From positions 125,853-189,852 of the forward strand of contig BLSF01000047.1 of NCBI GenBank assembly GCA_012862575.1: 64,000 nucleotides of DNA, given 5' to 3'. This document shows, piece by piece, positions 1-10,100 of this stretch (the first letter of the stretch is position 1; the number at the start of each line of letters is the position of its first letter). The notes under the pieces are model-generated. The model did not search any database, was not told where the DNA came from, and saw only the letters and a list, made by a program, of their open reading frames with translations. The position numbers were made by a program, and so were the translations under genes. Origin of the DNA: Parietichytrium sp. I65-24A (taxonomy: Eukaryota > Sar > Bigyra > Thraustochytrida > Thraustochytriidae).

Positions 1-1849
1 TGATTGGAATCTTTCGAACATTGAGCCACGTCTTGAGGGTGGCCGCTGACGCTTTATCAACCTCCTCCATGGTGAGAAAAGATCTTGGCACCATGTCATA
101 AGTGAGCTTGCTTGGCACGGTAGTCTGTAGGTCAAGACGAAGAACCTTGTTGAGAACTCGAGACACTCTATGGCGGTATTTCGCGTTCTCGAGACACTTA
201 CAATCGCTTCGTCGACAACGCTGACCGGTGGCGATGAGTGCCGAAGCGTCACGATCGTACAACGGATCGCCAACATGTTGCGGGATGGAGAGACGTTGGT
301 CAAGTGAAGGCGCAGACCCATCCAACGGCTGGATAACTTGCTCATCTAAATTATTCGAAGCCCAGAACACCATGCCTTGGCAAAATGCTGCGCGTGCAAA
401 ATCCATGTCTTGCACCATCGTATCTTCGCTAGGAATTGATCGGGACGCTGTATTTGAAATTTGCGCGCGGCATTCTCGCGCAAGTGCCCGATGAGAGAGC
501 ATTTCGTCACAGGTAGACGGCAAAGACATAGCTGCGCCATTGGCGCCGTGAAACGCCGTATAACACTTGAATATAATATTCTTCACTGCATCAAAAGCCG
601 TCGCTGCACTGATTCCAGCATGTTTGCAATATTCATTTCCCGCGAGGAGACTGTAAGCCAGACATACCTGTGCAGCAATCTCAGCATAAGTCTGCTTTCG
701 TCCATACACACTAAAAGACTTCGCGATGAGATCGCCAAGGTCCGCCTTCACTCCTCCAGCATCATAAGCCTGCTTTGAAGATGGATTCGCCTTCTCCTTC
801 CCAGACCCTTGGTTGCCCAAGCTCATTTTCGGCCACAGGTCATACACCGGCTTATTGAGACTGGGTGGCGCACCAGATAAGTTATAAACAGTTGCACAGC
901 CCGATTCGAAACCTCCGCGTTCGACTCGCACAACAGGAACGCCGGCATGGCACAAGAAGTCACTGTCAATCGTAAGGACAAAGTCAAGACATCTGCGTTG
1001 TACGAGATGCACGATTTGGTGGTAAGCTCCATCTGGTGCGCAGATGAACGGCACCCCTTCGTCCTCAAGGCGAAAAACCAACTCGTCCACCAGAGCAACC
1101 GTTACGCGAGCTTTGGCTTTGCAGAGCATAGCACCAAGCTCCGCGTGAGTCATTTTGGCAAAGGTACTAATTTGCGCGAGTTCCTTTTCGCTGAATGCTT
1201 GGCCCTCAGCAACGCCCAGCATATTCTTGTTTACGCCAGCGAAGTTTTGCTCCGCGAATTCTTCGTCTTGGAACTCACCGGCTTCCAGACCTGCTACAAG
1301 CGGTGAGGGTTTCCACGCATCGAAGTCCGGGAAGTCCGGAAAAACCGGAGGGCTCTCGATTGGAGTTTCGGCAGCCTCTTCGTGCGCGACAGCTTTCTCA
1401 ACAGGTGTGCCAAGGATTTTCATTAGTTCGTCTCTAAATTGATTCTGAGGGAGAAACTGCTCGAAATCCTCTTCACATAAATCCTCAGGACCGGCCTCTG
1501 CATGCTCTCCGCTGAGTTTTCTGGCTATGGCTGCTTCTATCAATTTGATCTGCCGAAGCCTTCTCCGCTCCCTCTTTTCCTCCGTCTTCTCCTTCGCCTT
1601 CACTCCAGCACCATCAAACACTGGTACCAAAGCCACGCCAACATCGCGTAGATACATCACCCATCGCAGAAAGCTCTCCACAATGGGTTCGTAGTCACCT
1701 TTGCCCAAGGCTTCCGCGTGGGTCCACGCGAAGCAGTGTAGCCAGACATTGCCTTCCACGCCGACCTTTCTGCCGTAGAGAAACTTGTACATGTCCGTCA
1801 CATACACCTTGTGCGACTCCAGTCGCTCGAAGAGATCGGGAACAACCAT
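1..1849 (-). CDS. XPG/FEN1-like nuclease-fold protein with SAP-like motif, partial (3' end off window)
   Basis: One uninterrupted minus-strand frame of 616 codons runs from an ATG at 1849 off the left edge. The N-terminus MVVPDLFERLE resembles the XPG N-domain start (MGVPGLWxLLE). Residues 29-34 (VGVEGN) sit at the first metal site, residues 76-80 give VPVFDG followed by a basic helix at 84-100, and residues 253-300 form an XPG-I-like block ending TIDSDFL. Residues 396-415 (AYSLLAGNEYC) resemble the helix-hairpin-helix entry (LSGCDY) of FEN1. A Cys cluster lies at 545-552 and a SAP-like stretch (TLKTWLNVRKIPI) at 604-616. The active site looks degenerate: Glu replaces the first Asp, the EAEA motif reads DGAY, and GCDY reads GNEY; the FDG and DSD aspartates remain. 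Known relatives with altered sites include Mkt1 and Asteroid. Family membership is fairly secure; function is unknown. Confidence 0.7.
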   Translation of the reverse strand, partial: MVVPDLFERLESHKVYVTDMYKFLYGRKVGVEGNVWLHCFAWTHAEALGKGDYEPIVESFLRWVMYLRDVGVALVPVFDGAGVKAKEKTEEKRERRRLRQIKLIEAAIARKLSGEHAEAGPEDLCEEDFEQFLPQNQFRDELMKILGTPVEKAVAHEEAAETPIESPPVFPDFPDFDAWKPSPLVAGLEAGEFQDEEFAEQNFAGVNKNMLGVAEGQAFSEKELAQISTFAKMTHAELGAMLCKAKARVTVALVDELVFRLEDEGVPFICAPDGAYHQIVHLVQRRCLDFVLTIDSDFLCHAGVPVVRVERGGFESGCATVYNLSGAPPSLNKPVYDLWPKMSLGNQGSGKEKANPSSKQAYDAGGVKADLGDLIAKSFSVYGRKQTYAEIAAQVCLAYSLLAGNEYCKHAGISAATAFDAVKNIIFKCYTAFHGANGAAMSLPSTCDEMLSHRALARECRAQISNTASRSIPSEDTMVQDMDFARAAFCQGMVFWASNNLDEQVIQPLDGSAPSLDQRLSIPQHVGDPLYDRDASALIATGQRCRRSDCKCLENAKYRHRVSRVLNKVLRLDLQTTVPSKLTYDMVPRSFLTMEEVDKASAATLKTWLNVRKIPI

Positions 1850-2597
1850 CTTGTCCCGCCACTTTGCCACTTTGTCACTTTGCTACTGCGACAGCTTTTG
1901 CCACCGCGCGTCTACGTTCTCTGCGCTGCCAACACCATCCAAAGCTACAAATTGTATTATATTAGATCACTCGAGGTTTCCACATGTTTCCACGTCGCAA
2001 AACATACGCTGGCTCAGGTCTGTTAGGTCTGTTATTAGCCTGAGTGAAGTTGAAGAATGACTTGGAGCTAGCTGGCTTGCTTCTCTGTCAGGAGCAGCTG
2101 CTGTGCTCACTGTCAATACTCGAGTACTCGAGTACCTAGCTAGAGAGCTTTTGAGTCGTCAAATTCTTTGCTTTGTTTGGAGCTGCTCCACACGGGTCGT
2201 TCAAGCTTTTTGTTTTTGAATTTTTTGATTGAAAATTTCGAGTTTTGAATCAAGAAGATGTGTTGAATTGATTGATGAGATTGATGTTCATTCATCTGTT
2301 AGCGACGAAGTACATACAAGACATAACAGGTTGTGCCAGTGAACAAAAGAGCCATTCACGTATGATCAAGGAAGTGCTCGTTTTGCCAGAAGGTCACCTC
2401 CGTAAGCCGCCGCTACCAAATACCATAAGAGAAAGCACGTCAACGCTGCCCCAAGGTAAAAGTGCGAGCAGCGTACGTGCGCAGTGTCCGCGGAGAGTAG
2501 CATTTGAGTAACCGAATTTTGCGGGGACACTTTGTGTGTGCGAATTTTTTTACTGTGGACGAGAGCAGGAGAGGGAAGGAGAGCTGGGATAGCGGAG
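1850..2597. other. Head-to-head spacer, XPG-like / GET3
   Basis: No gene is supported here. It must hold the divergent promoters of the two flanking genes. Around 2100-2145 there is a run of GTAC and CTAG palindromes (actcgagtactcgagtacc, then ctagctagag). 2210-2270 is T-rich. Confidence 0.5.
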
Positions 2598-4061
2598 ATG
2601 GACGCGGAAGATGTGGCACCAACGGTGCAGAATATCCTGGATCAAAACTCTCTGCAGTGGATCTTCGTGGGAGGAAAAGGTGGTGTGGGGAAAACTACGA
2701 CGTCCTGCTGCCTTGGAGTGCTTTTGTCCACTGTGCGCGAGAAGGTTCTCATCGTGAGTACCGATCCTGCGCACAACTTGAGCGATGCGTTTTGGTGAGT
2801 TTTGCCACGGAGGTTAGGTTGAAGATGCAATGGTTTGTGTGCTTGAATGGCGGATGCTGACTGTGGAAAATGGATGCTTTGGTGGCTTGGCGTTTTTTTT
2901 TGTTTTTGTTTTGTCTGGCTGTTGCGTTTGTGCACACGGCTCTACGCAATTGTTGATTGGGCAGTCAAAAGTTTACACACGAGCCGACCCTGGTCAGCGG
3001 GTTTGATAACTTGTACTGCATGGAGGTTGAGCCCCAGAGTATTGCTTCGGACGCCAACGTGGACCAGCTTGGGCTCGGGGAGGAATCACCGATGCAAAAT
3101 ATGATGAAGGAGATTGGATCTGCTCTTCCTGGAATCGACGAAGCCATGTCTTTCACTGAAATCATGAAGGTACGTACGTACACCTGGAAGGCTCTCACCG
3201 TAAGATATCGTCTCGCTCACTCACAGGCTTTGCGTTGTTTCGCTTGACCTTTTCTCCGCACTCTTTTGCTTTGCGTACAGAGCGTTCAAAAAATGGACTA
3301 CTCGTGCATCGTATTTGATACAGCTCCAACGGGACATACTCTCCGTCTTCTTCGCTTCCCAACTACTCTGCAGACTGCTTTTGAGAAGATCATGGAGCTT
3401 AAGAACAAGTACGGCGGCTTGCTCTCCCAGGCCACTTCAATGATGGGGGGTGGCGCGAATATGGAGGCTAGCATGCTGGGCAAACTCGAGGAGACTCAAC
3501 GGGTCATCGGTGAGGTGAACCGCACTTTCAGGGTAAGTCATTTTGTGCCCCTTGCTTGCTTTTAAGAACAGCTCGAATTTATTCTAATAAATCTAACTCT
3601 CCATTACTCAGGACCCAGAGAAGACCACATTCGTGTGCGTTTGCATTCCAGAGTTTCTCTCAGTGTACGAAACCGAGCGACTTGTTCAAGAGCTGAGCAA
3701 ATATGAAATCGATGTGCACAACATTGTGGTGAACCAAGTCCTCTTCGCGGAACCTGATGCCTGCCGCAAACTTCTTGCACGCAAGAGAATGCAAGACAAG
3801 TACCTGGACCAGATCCATGATTTATATGAGGACTTTAATGTGACCGTGATGCCAATCCGGGACAACGAAGTCCGTGGTGTGGAATCGCTCAAGCACTTTA
3901 GCCAGTTTCTTGTGAATCCGTACCGTCCAGATAAAACGGTCGATGGAGTGGCATCCAGTCCTCAGGTTGTCAAGTACTTGATTTCCAAGTTTGATCTTGA
4001 CAAAGAAAAGGTCTATACCAGCCTCGACGAGGAAGGTCTCACCGTTCCTCGACTGGACTAG
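2598..4061 (+). CDS. GET3: GET3/ASNA1 guided-entry ATPase (4 exons)
   Basis: Cytosolic ATPase that carries tail-anchored proteins to the ER membrane receptor. Exons are 2598-2794, 2965-3169, 3281-3532 and 3612-4061; introns are 170, 111 and 79 nt with GTGAGT, GTACGT and GTAAGT donors and CAG acceptors. The spliced product is 367 aa, normal for the family. Visible motifs are the deviant P-loop [10 protein letters not shown] (residues 25-34), the NLSDAF block at the first splice, switch [17 protein letters not shown] in exon 3, the A-loop [17 protein letters not shown] (about 230-246) and the terminal [15 protein letters not shown] region. The zinc-binding CxxC of the animal/fungal dimer reads C269-R-K-L, so only one cysteine is left. 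The gene lies tail to tail with the PP6 regulatory subunit. The splice frame is exact at all three junctions. Confidence 0.95.
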
Positions 4062-4482
4062 AGGCCCCGCCCCTTTATTTTATAGACACCAGTGCGATAT
4101 CGTTGCTTGAGACTGAGCGAGAGAATTACAATCTTTAACCTAAAAAAACAAACAAAAATGTTGAGAGGGAGAGAGAGAGAGTCTGTCTGTTTGTGTGTGT
4201 CTATCTGGTTCGCTGATATGTTTTTGAATACTTTGCACGGGGCACCTTCTTTCTTGTTCTCACAGGTGAAGATCAAACATCGCTTTCCAGGAAAAGAGAA
4301 GAACCAAAGATGATCAATAAGAGAGTGGAGAATCTCTACCACTTTGGGGTTGCCGCTTATCGAAGGTGAGAGGCTCTAAAAGTTTTGTTGAGACTAATAA
4401 GGTTAGAATCGAAAAATAATGGGCAACGAGAAACCCAGATACTAGCTCAAGGTGCGAGGTGGTGGTGGCCTTCGCCCTGGGT
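4062..4482. other. Tail-to-tail spacer, GET3 / PP6R
   Basis: 3' regions of two convergent genes. It contains an A-rich patch near 4140 followed by a short GA/GT microsatellite (4165-4200). No gene is seen. Confidence 0.5.
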
Positions 4483-7400
4483 CTATGTGTCCCCAAAGTC
4501 AGGCTCCCACTCCTCTTCGTCAGCAGATTTAATGGCCGAATTTGCGGGTGCTTGAGGAGGTTCTGCAGCAGACTGTGTCGAAGGGGTGTCGTCCGCGAAC
4601 GGATCGAAAAAATCGTCATCGGCTTGGGTGACAGCGCTGTCAGATGGTGGCTTGAACGTCGCGTCGAGGTTTACCTTGTTGCCGAATGCTTGGGAGAGAT
4701 CATTGTCTTGTTCCGACGAAACGCTTGCAGCCGCCAGCTCATCAAACTCATCGCCCTGGCCTTCATCATCGTCATGGTCGTCATCGTCATCATCATCGTC
4801 ATCAACACCAGACTTTGCAAACCCAGGAGTACCCGTGTTATCGGAGGCGAAAAAGTTATAATCCTCATCGTCATCATCATCATCGTCGTCATCGTCGTAC
4901 GTGATGTTTCGAAAGCCACTGGGAAGATCAAAGTCGTTTTTAAGGAAGTCAGAGTCTCCCCGTGAGCCTTGCAGCACGATGTTGCCCCCAAAGTCATCCA
5001 TATCATTATCCATCGGCTCCGAGGCTGGAGAGGAGAACGATCGAGGTCGGGCGCCACCGAGAACGCATTGCTCGATAGAATTTATCTCGGCAATTTCATT
5101 CTGCAGCAGGGAAATCCACTCCTGATTGCTCTCAGTGGATTCCAGTGCTGACCAGGTCCCGACAGGAAAAACGGCAGGTGTACCGGATTCAGTCTTTGAA
5201 TCATCGAGAAGACCAGATTCAGAAGCCTCGCTGCTTGCCGTGGATCTTAGCCGCTCATTCATCTGCGTGGCGCTTACGAGGGCAATCGTATTCACAATGC
5301 GGTGACAGTGCCCGATGTATCCCTTCTGTCCATTAGCACGCAAGCTACCATCCCGCGGAGTGGGCTGTTCTTTATCCTCCAAAGCTTTCCAATAGACTTC
5401 TGTCTCTGAAAGACACCTCTTGTTTTCCTGGTATCCTTTGACCAGCCGCATGACAATGTCGCACTGCCCAAACAAAGCCTTGTGCAATGGGGATAAACTG
5501 CTATTCGCCAACTGCTGCTCGCGGGCAATTTCTTCCTGCCGCTGGCGAACTTTTCTGTTGTATTTTCCTTGAGTGGCGCGTTCTGCACTGTCCCCAGTCG
5601 AAATGCTTAATGAAGAGGCTGAGTCGGTTGCTCCACTAGACTGCATGTTGACTTGATCAAAAAAAGAAGACTCCTCTGCAGCGTCCTCGTCTTCATCGTC
5701 GTCATCTTCGCCGTTGCTTGAGCTTGAGCTACTCGAACCAAAGCCCATCGATTCTTCCGACACCCCGCCGAGAAGAATGAATTGCAGCGTGCGCTCTAAT
5801 AACGAATGCAGGCAATTGTTCCACTCAAAGTTGAAAAAAAGGTCCAGGCACACGCCTAGCGGATTGCCTTCGCAATCTGCGATGGATTCTACGACCTCGG
5901 GATACTTTGTGTGAATCAATGTACAGAAGAGCTCGACGATTTTGAGCCGGTGAATGCCAAGCGAGCTCTTCGCGCGAGACTCGCTCACGCTGAAGAGTTC
6001 CACATGGCGCTCTGTCTCGAGACATTCGACAAGATCAGGGATTCTGGAGAGGATAATTTCCAGCTCGGGGGGCACTTGGCTGTGTCGCTCTGCCGAGGTC
6101 AATCGATTGCGGGGATCGGCCGGCTCGGACCACCGGTCCAGCGCAAAAGCGCTGACGAGGTGGGTAAGAACCTGCAAGCTGGCAATTGCAGCTGAGCCTC
6201 GCTCCACCACCCTGGAAATAGTGTCAGCTTCACACTCGTCTTCGGGAGGAGAGTCAGGGGCTTTACTGGCTTGCAGCTCGGATCCAAAGAGCGCCACTGC
6301 AAGAAGCTCCTCACATAGCGGCAAGGTCCACTCACAACCAGATTCAATCATGGCTGTCTCGGCACTGGCTCCTTCGCCGCTGCTTTTCAGCACAAACCCG
6401 CAAAAGACCGGCAAACTCTGCTGCGTCTGAGCGCCCTCGTCGGCCGCGCTGGCCTTCTCTACCGTCTTTTCGCCGCCCTGGAGGGACAGCCGGGCCATAG
6501 CAGCGCGGTGGATCATGTCCGAGAGCAGGTCCGCAGCATTGGTGTGCGAGTCGGAGTTGCCGCTCGAAGCAAGCGCTTTCAAAACCGCAAGAGCAGCCCC
6601 GCAGCCTCCGAGCCAGACGGCCCGTGGCCTGCGCATCAAGGCGCTCCTTTTCTCCTCCTCGCCGTCGACTCTTCCGTCGAGATCGCCTGCTGGCTCGGAC
6701 AGCTTGCCAGCTTGGGCTCCGTACGCTGTGAAGGAGTTGTCGTCGTCGTCCTCGCCCTCGTCCAGCGAGCCAACTTCCTCCGCAGCCGCAGTCAAGAACG
6801 CCTTGAAGCAGCACATGATCGAATACGAGTCGATGTGCTTAAGGAACAGAGGCAACAGCCACCCGATCTCGCCACACTCCTCGCTGCGGCTCTCTTCGGC
6901 AATGGCGACGTTTCGGTACATCGAAAACCACAGCATCTTTTCTGGTGCGCGCCGAAGCAGCACAGTGAGAACCTTTACAAAGTAGCCGGAAAGCCTGCTG
7001 TCCAGCGGCGCGTCCTGCTCCAGCACGGCGAAGAACTTTCCCAGCAGCGCGGCGCTGTTGACCAGCGGCTCGATCACGGACGTAATGTTGCAGCAGAGCA
7101 ACTCGCACGCGACGAACGGGAACTTGGCTGCTCTCTCCTCCATGATGTCCTCCTCCGCCAGCCCCGCGCCTTCATCGTCTTCGTCCGCGATGAGAAACGC
7201 TGCTTTCGCAGCCTCCGCAGCATGGGCGCTCTCCTCGCTCTCCAGCGCGGACAGCTTCTGCAGTCCCGACGCTCCGGCGCCGTTCCCGGACTGTGCCCGT
7301 TCTTCCTCCTCCTCCTGCTGCTGCTTGTCTTTGGCAGCCGCCATCGCCTCCTGCCGCGTCTTGCTCTCCGCGCGCAGTTGCTTGTACTGTTCCACGGACG

Positions 7401-7641
7401 TGCACGACATGTACCCGATCAGCTGCGCAATGGTCTCCTCCTGCTTGAGGTACTCCAGGAGCCTCTCGTTCATGCCCTTGGCCTCCTGAATCGTAGTGTC
7501 CTCGTCTAGGATGTCCTCCACGCTGAAGCTCTTCTTGTCCAGAATGTCGTCGATCGCCGAAGCCGTCTCGAAGAACACGTCGCCTGTGCCCCAGAAGGAA
7601 CCTGAACCCAGGCCCTCCATGCCTCCGCCTGAGAACATCAT
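4483..7641 (-). CDS. SAPS-domain regulatory subunit of protein phosphatase 6 (SIT4-associated type)
   Basis: Regulatory subunit that would bind the PP6/Sit4 catalytic subunit. The 1052-aa frame starts at ATG 7641; the open frame extends 17 codons further only to a GTG. An alternative ATG directly follows the first. The N-terminus (FWGTGDVFFETASAIDDILD, then VEDILDEDTTIQEAK and LLEYLKQEE) matches the SAPS start. About 150 residues on come the block KFPFVACELLCCNITSV and the ML-rich helices before KHIDSYSIMCCF, which are the strongest SAPS matches. The SAPS region occupies roughly residues 10-600. The C-terminal third is acidic and low complexity, with several runs of Asp encoded by GAT/GAC repeats (near 4770-4900 on the window), ending EEEWEPDFGDT. 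No intron is needed. It converges on GET3. Family assignment is strong; partner is inferred. Confidence 0.88.
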   Translation of the reverse strand: MMFSGGGMEGLGSGSFWGTGDVFFETASAIDDILDKKSFSVEDILDEDTTIQEAKGMNERLLEYLKQEETIAQLIGYMSCTSVEQYKQLRAESKTRQEAMAAAKDKQQQEEEEERAQSGNGAGASGLQKLSALESEESAHAAEAAKAAFLIADEDDEGAGLAEEDIMEERAAKFPFVACELLCCNITSVIEPLVNSAALLGKFFAVLEQDAPLDSRLSGYFVKVLTVLLRRAPEKMLWFSMYRNVAIAEESRSEECGEIGWLLPLFLKHIDSYSIMCCFKAFLTAAAEEVGSLDEGEDDDDNSFTAYGAQAGKLSEPAGDLDGRVDGEEEKRSALMRRPRAVWLGGCGAALAVLKALASSGNSDSHTNAADLLSDMIHRAAMARLSLQGGEKTVEKASAADEGAQTQQSLPVFCGFVLKSSGEGASAETAMIESGCEWTLPLCEELLAVALFGSELQASKAPDSPPEDECEADTISRVVERGSAAIASLQVLTHLVSAFALDRWSEPADPRNRLTSAERHSQVPPELEIILSRIPDLVECLETERHVELFSVSESRAKSSLGIHRLKIVELFCTLIHTKYPEVVESIADCEGNPLGVCLDLFFNFEWNNCLHSLLERTLQFILLGGVSEESMGFGSSSSSSSNGEDDDDEDEDAAEESSFFDQVNMQSSGATDSASSLSISTGDSAERATQGKYNRKVRQRQEEIAREQQLANSSLSPLHKALFGQCDIVMRLVKGYQENKRCLSETEVYWKALEDKEQPTPRDGSLRANGQKGYIGHCHRIVNTIALVSATQMNERLRSTASSEASESGLLDDSKTESGTPAVFPVGTWSALESTESNQEWISLLQNEIAEINSIEQCVLGGARPRSFSSPASEPMDNDMDDFGGNIVLQGSRGDSDFLKNDFDLPSGFRNITYDDDDDDDDDDEDYNFFASDNTGTPGFAKSGVDDDDDDDDDHDDDEGQGDEFDELAAASVSSEQDNDLSQAFGNKVNLDATFKPPSDSAVTQADDDFFDPFADDTPSTQSAAEPPQAPANSAIKSADEEEWEPDFGDT

Positions 7642-7977
7642 GCTACGATACTTGGCCGACCAACTGCTTTTGGGTTGAAAGTAGAGCTGCACGCCGCGAG
7701 CTGAGCTTTGGTCCTTGGCTGAAGTATCTTTGATCTTTGATATCGCCTACACCGCAGGGCGGGACAAAATGAATAGATTGTTGTGGATGGGGATGGGGGG
7801 GGGGAAATGGGCGAACGAGAATCTCTGTGGTTTGACAATGTTTGACACGAGAAAGAGAGAAAGGTGTGATTGTTAGTTGGAACAAGAAGCAAAGGAACAA
7901 ATGTGCAAAGACAAAGGACCCGAGGAGCACTGTGTGAATTGAATGTTTTTTGTCCTCTATCCCACTCTCTCATCCGC

Positions 7978-8240
7978 ATACATATATACATACATATATA
8001 TGTATATATATATCTTTCTCTCTCTCTCTCTCTCTCTAACTCCAGTGTGCTTCTCTTCCAAGTCGAGCGCACCTTTCAACCAACGTCTCTCTCACTCTCT
8101 CACTCTCTGTCGCTCTTCGCTACATACGCTTTCTTTCTTTCTCTCTCTCTCTTTAACTCTCTCTTTTCTCTCTCTTTTCTCTCTTTTCTCCGTACTCTCC
8201 TCTCCTTCTTCTTCTTTCCTTCTCTTTCTCTTTCTCTCTC
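7978..8240. repeat. TA microsatellite plus polypyrimidine (CT/CTTT) tract
   Basis: About 35 bp of alternating catata/tatata, a (CT)n run at 8014-8037, then a broken CT/CTTT-rich strand to 8240. It begins about 340 bp upstream of the PP6R start codon on the opposite strand. Confidence 0.85.
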
Positions 8241-8703
8241 TCTCAAAATCGACCACTCACCCAAAACAGCTCACGCTGAACTTCCTCCTGCGGACTATGT
8301 GTGTGTGTCCCCGCTGCGGACACTGGGACACGCGTGTGGCTGGATACCTCCTGGCGGACTAGGGTTCCAGGTAGTAATCAGCTACGTGCCCGTAGCACGT
8401 CGATAGGGAGGCCGGCGGGCGACTGTGCGCGTAGCTGAAAATACGCAGGCGTATCAGCGAATACGCGGAACTTTCCGGGGAACCCTTCTCGGGAACCCTT
8501 TTCGGGAACGCTTTGGTCCTGCCGCGGAGGGCGCGGAGGGCGCCTAGCGTCGGCTATCATCTCTGGTAGTAGTAGAAGTGTGTGATAGGTCGTTTATTGC
8601 GCTGGTGGTAGGAGCGCAAACATCGCAGAAAGCCTCATTTTGGAATAAGTATTTTGGAGATTGCTGTGGTCACATTCGTATTTCTCAGAACAATGAATTC
8701 AAA

Positions 8704-8752
8704 ATTCAGCATTCAGCATTCAGCATTCAGCATTCAGCATTTAGCATTTAGC
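8704..8752. repeat. 7-bp tandem repeat (attcagc) x7
   Basis: Five exact copies of attcagc followed by two atttagc variants, continuous over 49 bp. Confidence 0.9.
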
Positions 8753-9040
8753 ACTCACAGTCAGAACAAAGATAATCGGAAATGCATTTCACAGTCAATT
8801 GAAAGTTGTACGAACTACGAAGCAGCTTGCTTCACTGCATTCTCCCGGCTCACCGTCATTCTAAACTATAACTCTAAAGCTTGCTACTCGCCGCTATTCG
8901 CCGCCGACGCGGGCAACACAGCAAAAACAATGCAAAAACTTTGCAAAGCCGTGCGCTAGGCGACGTGGTAGCCGCGCAGGTAGTCGCACTTTTCATGCAA
9001 TTGAAAGTGCCACTGCGAGAAAGACTTTCGACTTTCGCAC

Positions 9041-9112
9041 AACCTGAAAACCTGAAAACCTGAAAACCTGACAACCTGATAACCTGACAACCTGAAAATC
9101 TGATAATCTGAT
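9041..9112. repeat. 8-bp tandem repeat (aacctgaa) x9
   Basis: Nine contiguous 8-bp units, the last two drifting to aatctgat. It lies about 180-250 bp upstream of the PG-rich gene start. Confidence 0.9.
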
Positions 9113-9122
9113 AGTGAAGAGC

Positions 9123-9150
9123 GGAGAGTGGAGAGTGGAGAGTGGAGAGT
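9123..9150. repeat. 7-bp tandem repeat (ggagagt) x4
   Basis: Four exact copies ending 137 bp before the ATG at 9288. Confidence 0.88.
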
Positions 9151-9287
9151 GAAGCGATTCGAGGTTGGCTCTTTCGCGGACGGACAAGGAGGCTGCGGTT
9201 GCGACTGGTTGGGAAGGCGCGGTGTTAGGCTGACGATGAGAGCAAGCCAGTGAGTTGCTTTTTGCTCAGGATTCTATTCTCTGAAAG

Positions 9288-10100
9288 ATGCAACGCGCGG
9301 CGGAACTCGAGGCCAAGATCTCGGCGCTTCTGCAGGACGTGCAGGAGGTGGACAATGTGCTGCTTCCCGCGACTTCGCCGGCCAAGAACGAAGGCCAAGT
9401 GCGGGCACGGAAAGTGGCTGACTTGAGGAGGATTGAACAGCTCGCGATATCGCCACATGTGCGCCCGAATACCGCCGAGCCCGTCGCAAGGCAACCCACC
9501 CGTGGATCAGCAATCTCGCCCCAGAAGCAGCGCGACCTGGTAGAAAGGCTTCATCAGCCCAAAAAGTCGTCCAAGTCGCAAGACCGCGCACCATACTTGC
9601 CCGGAAGAAGTCAGTGGAGCGAACCAGGAGGCGGCAGATTTAGCAACGCCAACCCAAAATCCTGGGTGGAATGGAAAGTTTATCTGTCCAAGGACATCCC
9701 AGGCCCTGCAGCCTATGCAGAGAGCGCTCTGAGACTGGAGCTTCCGAAAGGCGGGCGATTCAACGAAGCGCGTCCTCCTTCAGCGCTGGAGAGGGAGATC
9801 ATGAGCAAGAGGGACATGCCTGGACCCGGAGGCAGTGGTCCAATATCATCTGCTCTTGATACATGCGGAGTGGGGCGAATTCAAATGGCCCGCGGGAAAA
9901 CAGACCTCGACTGGGAAATCATTCGCGCGAAGCAAGTACCTGGTCCTGGAGAATACAAAGCGTCAGAGGCGCTTTTCGAGCCCCAAGGCGGTCGCTTTGG
10001 TAAACACAACCCCAAGTCAGACCTTGATAACATCATCAGCCGCGCAAAAGACTTGCCCAGCCCTCAAGAATATTACCCCGAGAGATCGTTTCACTCGTAG
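9288..10100 (+). CDS. SHIPPO/ODF3-like PG-rich-repeat (STPGR) protein
   Basis: 270 aa from ATG 9288. The second half has four repeats of roughly 35-40 residues. Each has a GGRF-like element, a charged helix (for example DLDWEIIRAK) and a PG-turn: DIPGPAAY, DMPGPGGS, QVPGPGEY and DLPSPQEY. This is the sperm-tail PG-rich pattern of ODF3/SHIPPO proteins, known to associate with axonemal and other microtubules. The first about 100 residues are Arg/Gln-rich and not recognised. No introns are needed and no membrane segment is seen. The gene implies that the organism builds a flagellum at some stage. It is tail to tail with the amino-acid transporter. Repeat identity is seen directly; the microtubule role is inferred from the family. 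Confidence 0.8.
   Translation: MQRAAELEAKISALLQDVQEVDNVLLPATSPAKNEGQVRARKVADLRRIEQLAISPHVRPNTAEPVARQPTRGSAISPQKQRDLVERLHQPKKSSKSQDRAPYLPGRSQWSEPGGGRFSNANPKSWVEWKVYLSKDIPGPAAYAESALRLELPKGGRFNEARPPSALEREIMSKRDMPGPGGSGPISSALDTCGVGRIQMARGKTDLDWEIIRAKQVPGPGEYKASEALFEPQGGRFGKHNPKSDLDNIISRAKDLPSPQEYYPERSFHS

Larger units (their letters stand above)
7642..9287. other. Head-to-head spacer, PP6R / PG-rich protein
   Basis: 1.6 kb without a supported gene. It holds an alternating TA tract (7978-8013), a long polypyrimidine stretch (8014-8240) and three short-unit tandem repeats (8704-8752, 9041-9112, 9123-9150). The frames that cross 7870-8406 are products of the CT tract. Confidence 0.6.

Noticed and set aside
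6508-7509. 333-codon plus-strand open frame
   Set aside because: Antisense to the SAPS domain of the PP6 subunit; no family match and atypical leucine/arginine content.
7870-8406. 178-codon plus-strand frame rich in Leu/Ser
   Set aside because: Read-through of the polypyrimidine tract, not a membrane protein.
8704-9150. CRISPR-like or telomere-like array
   Set aside because: Units are 7-8 bp without spacers and the position is internal, so these are ordinary minisatellites.
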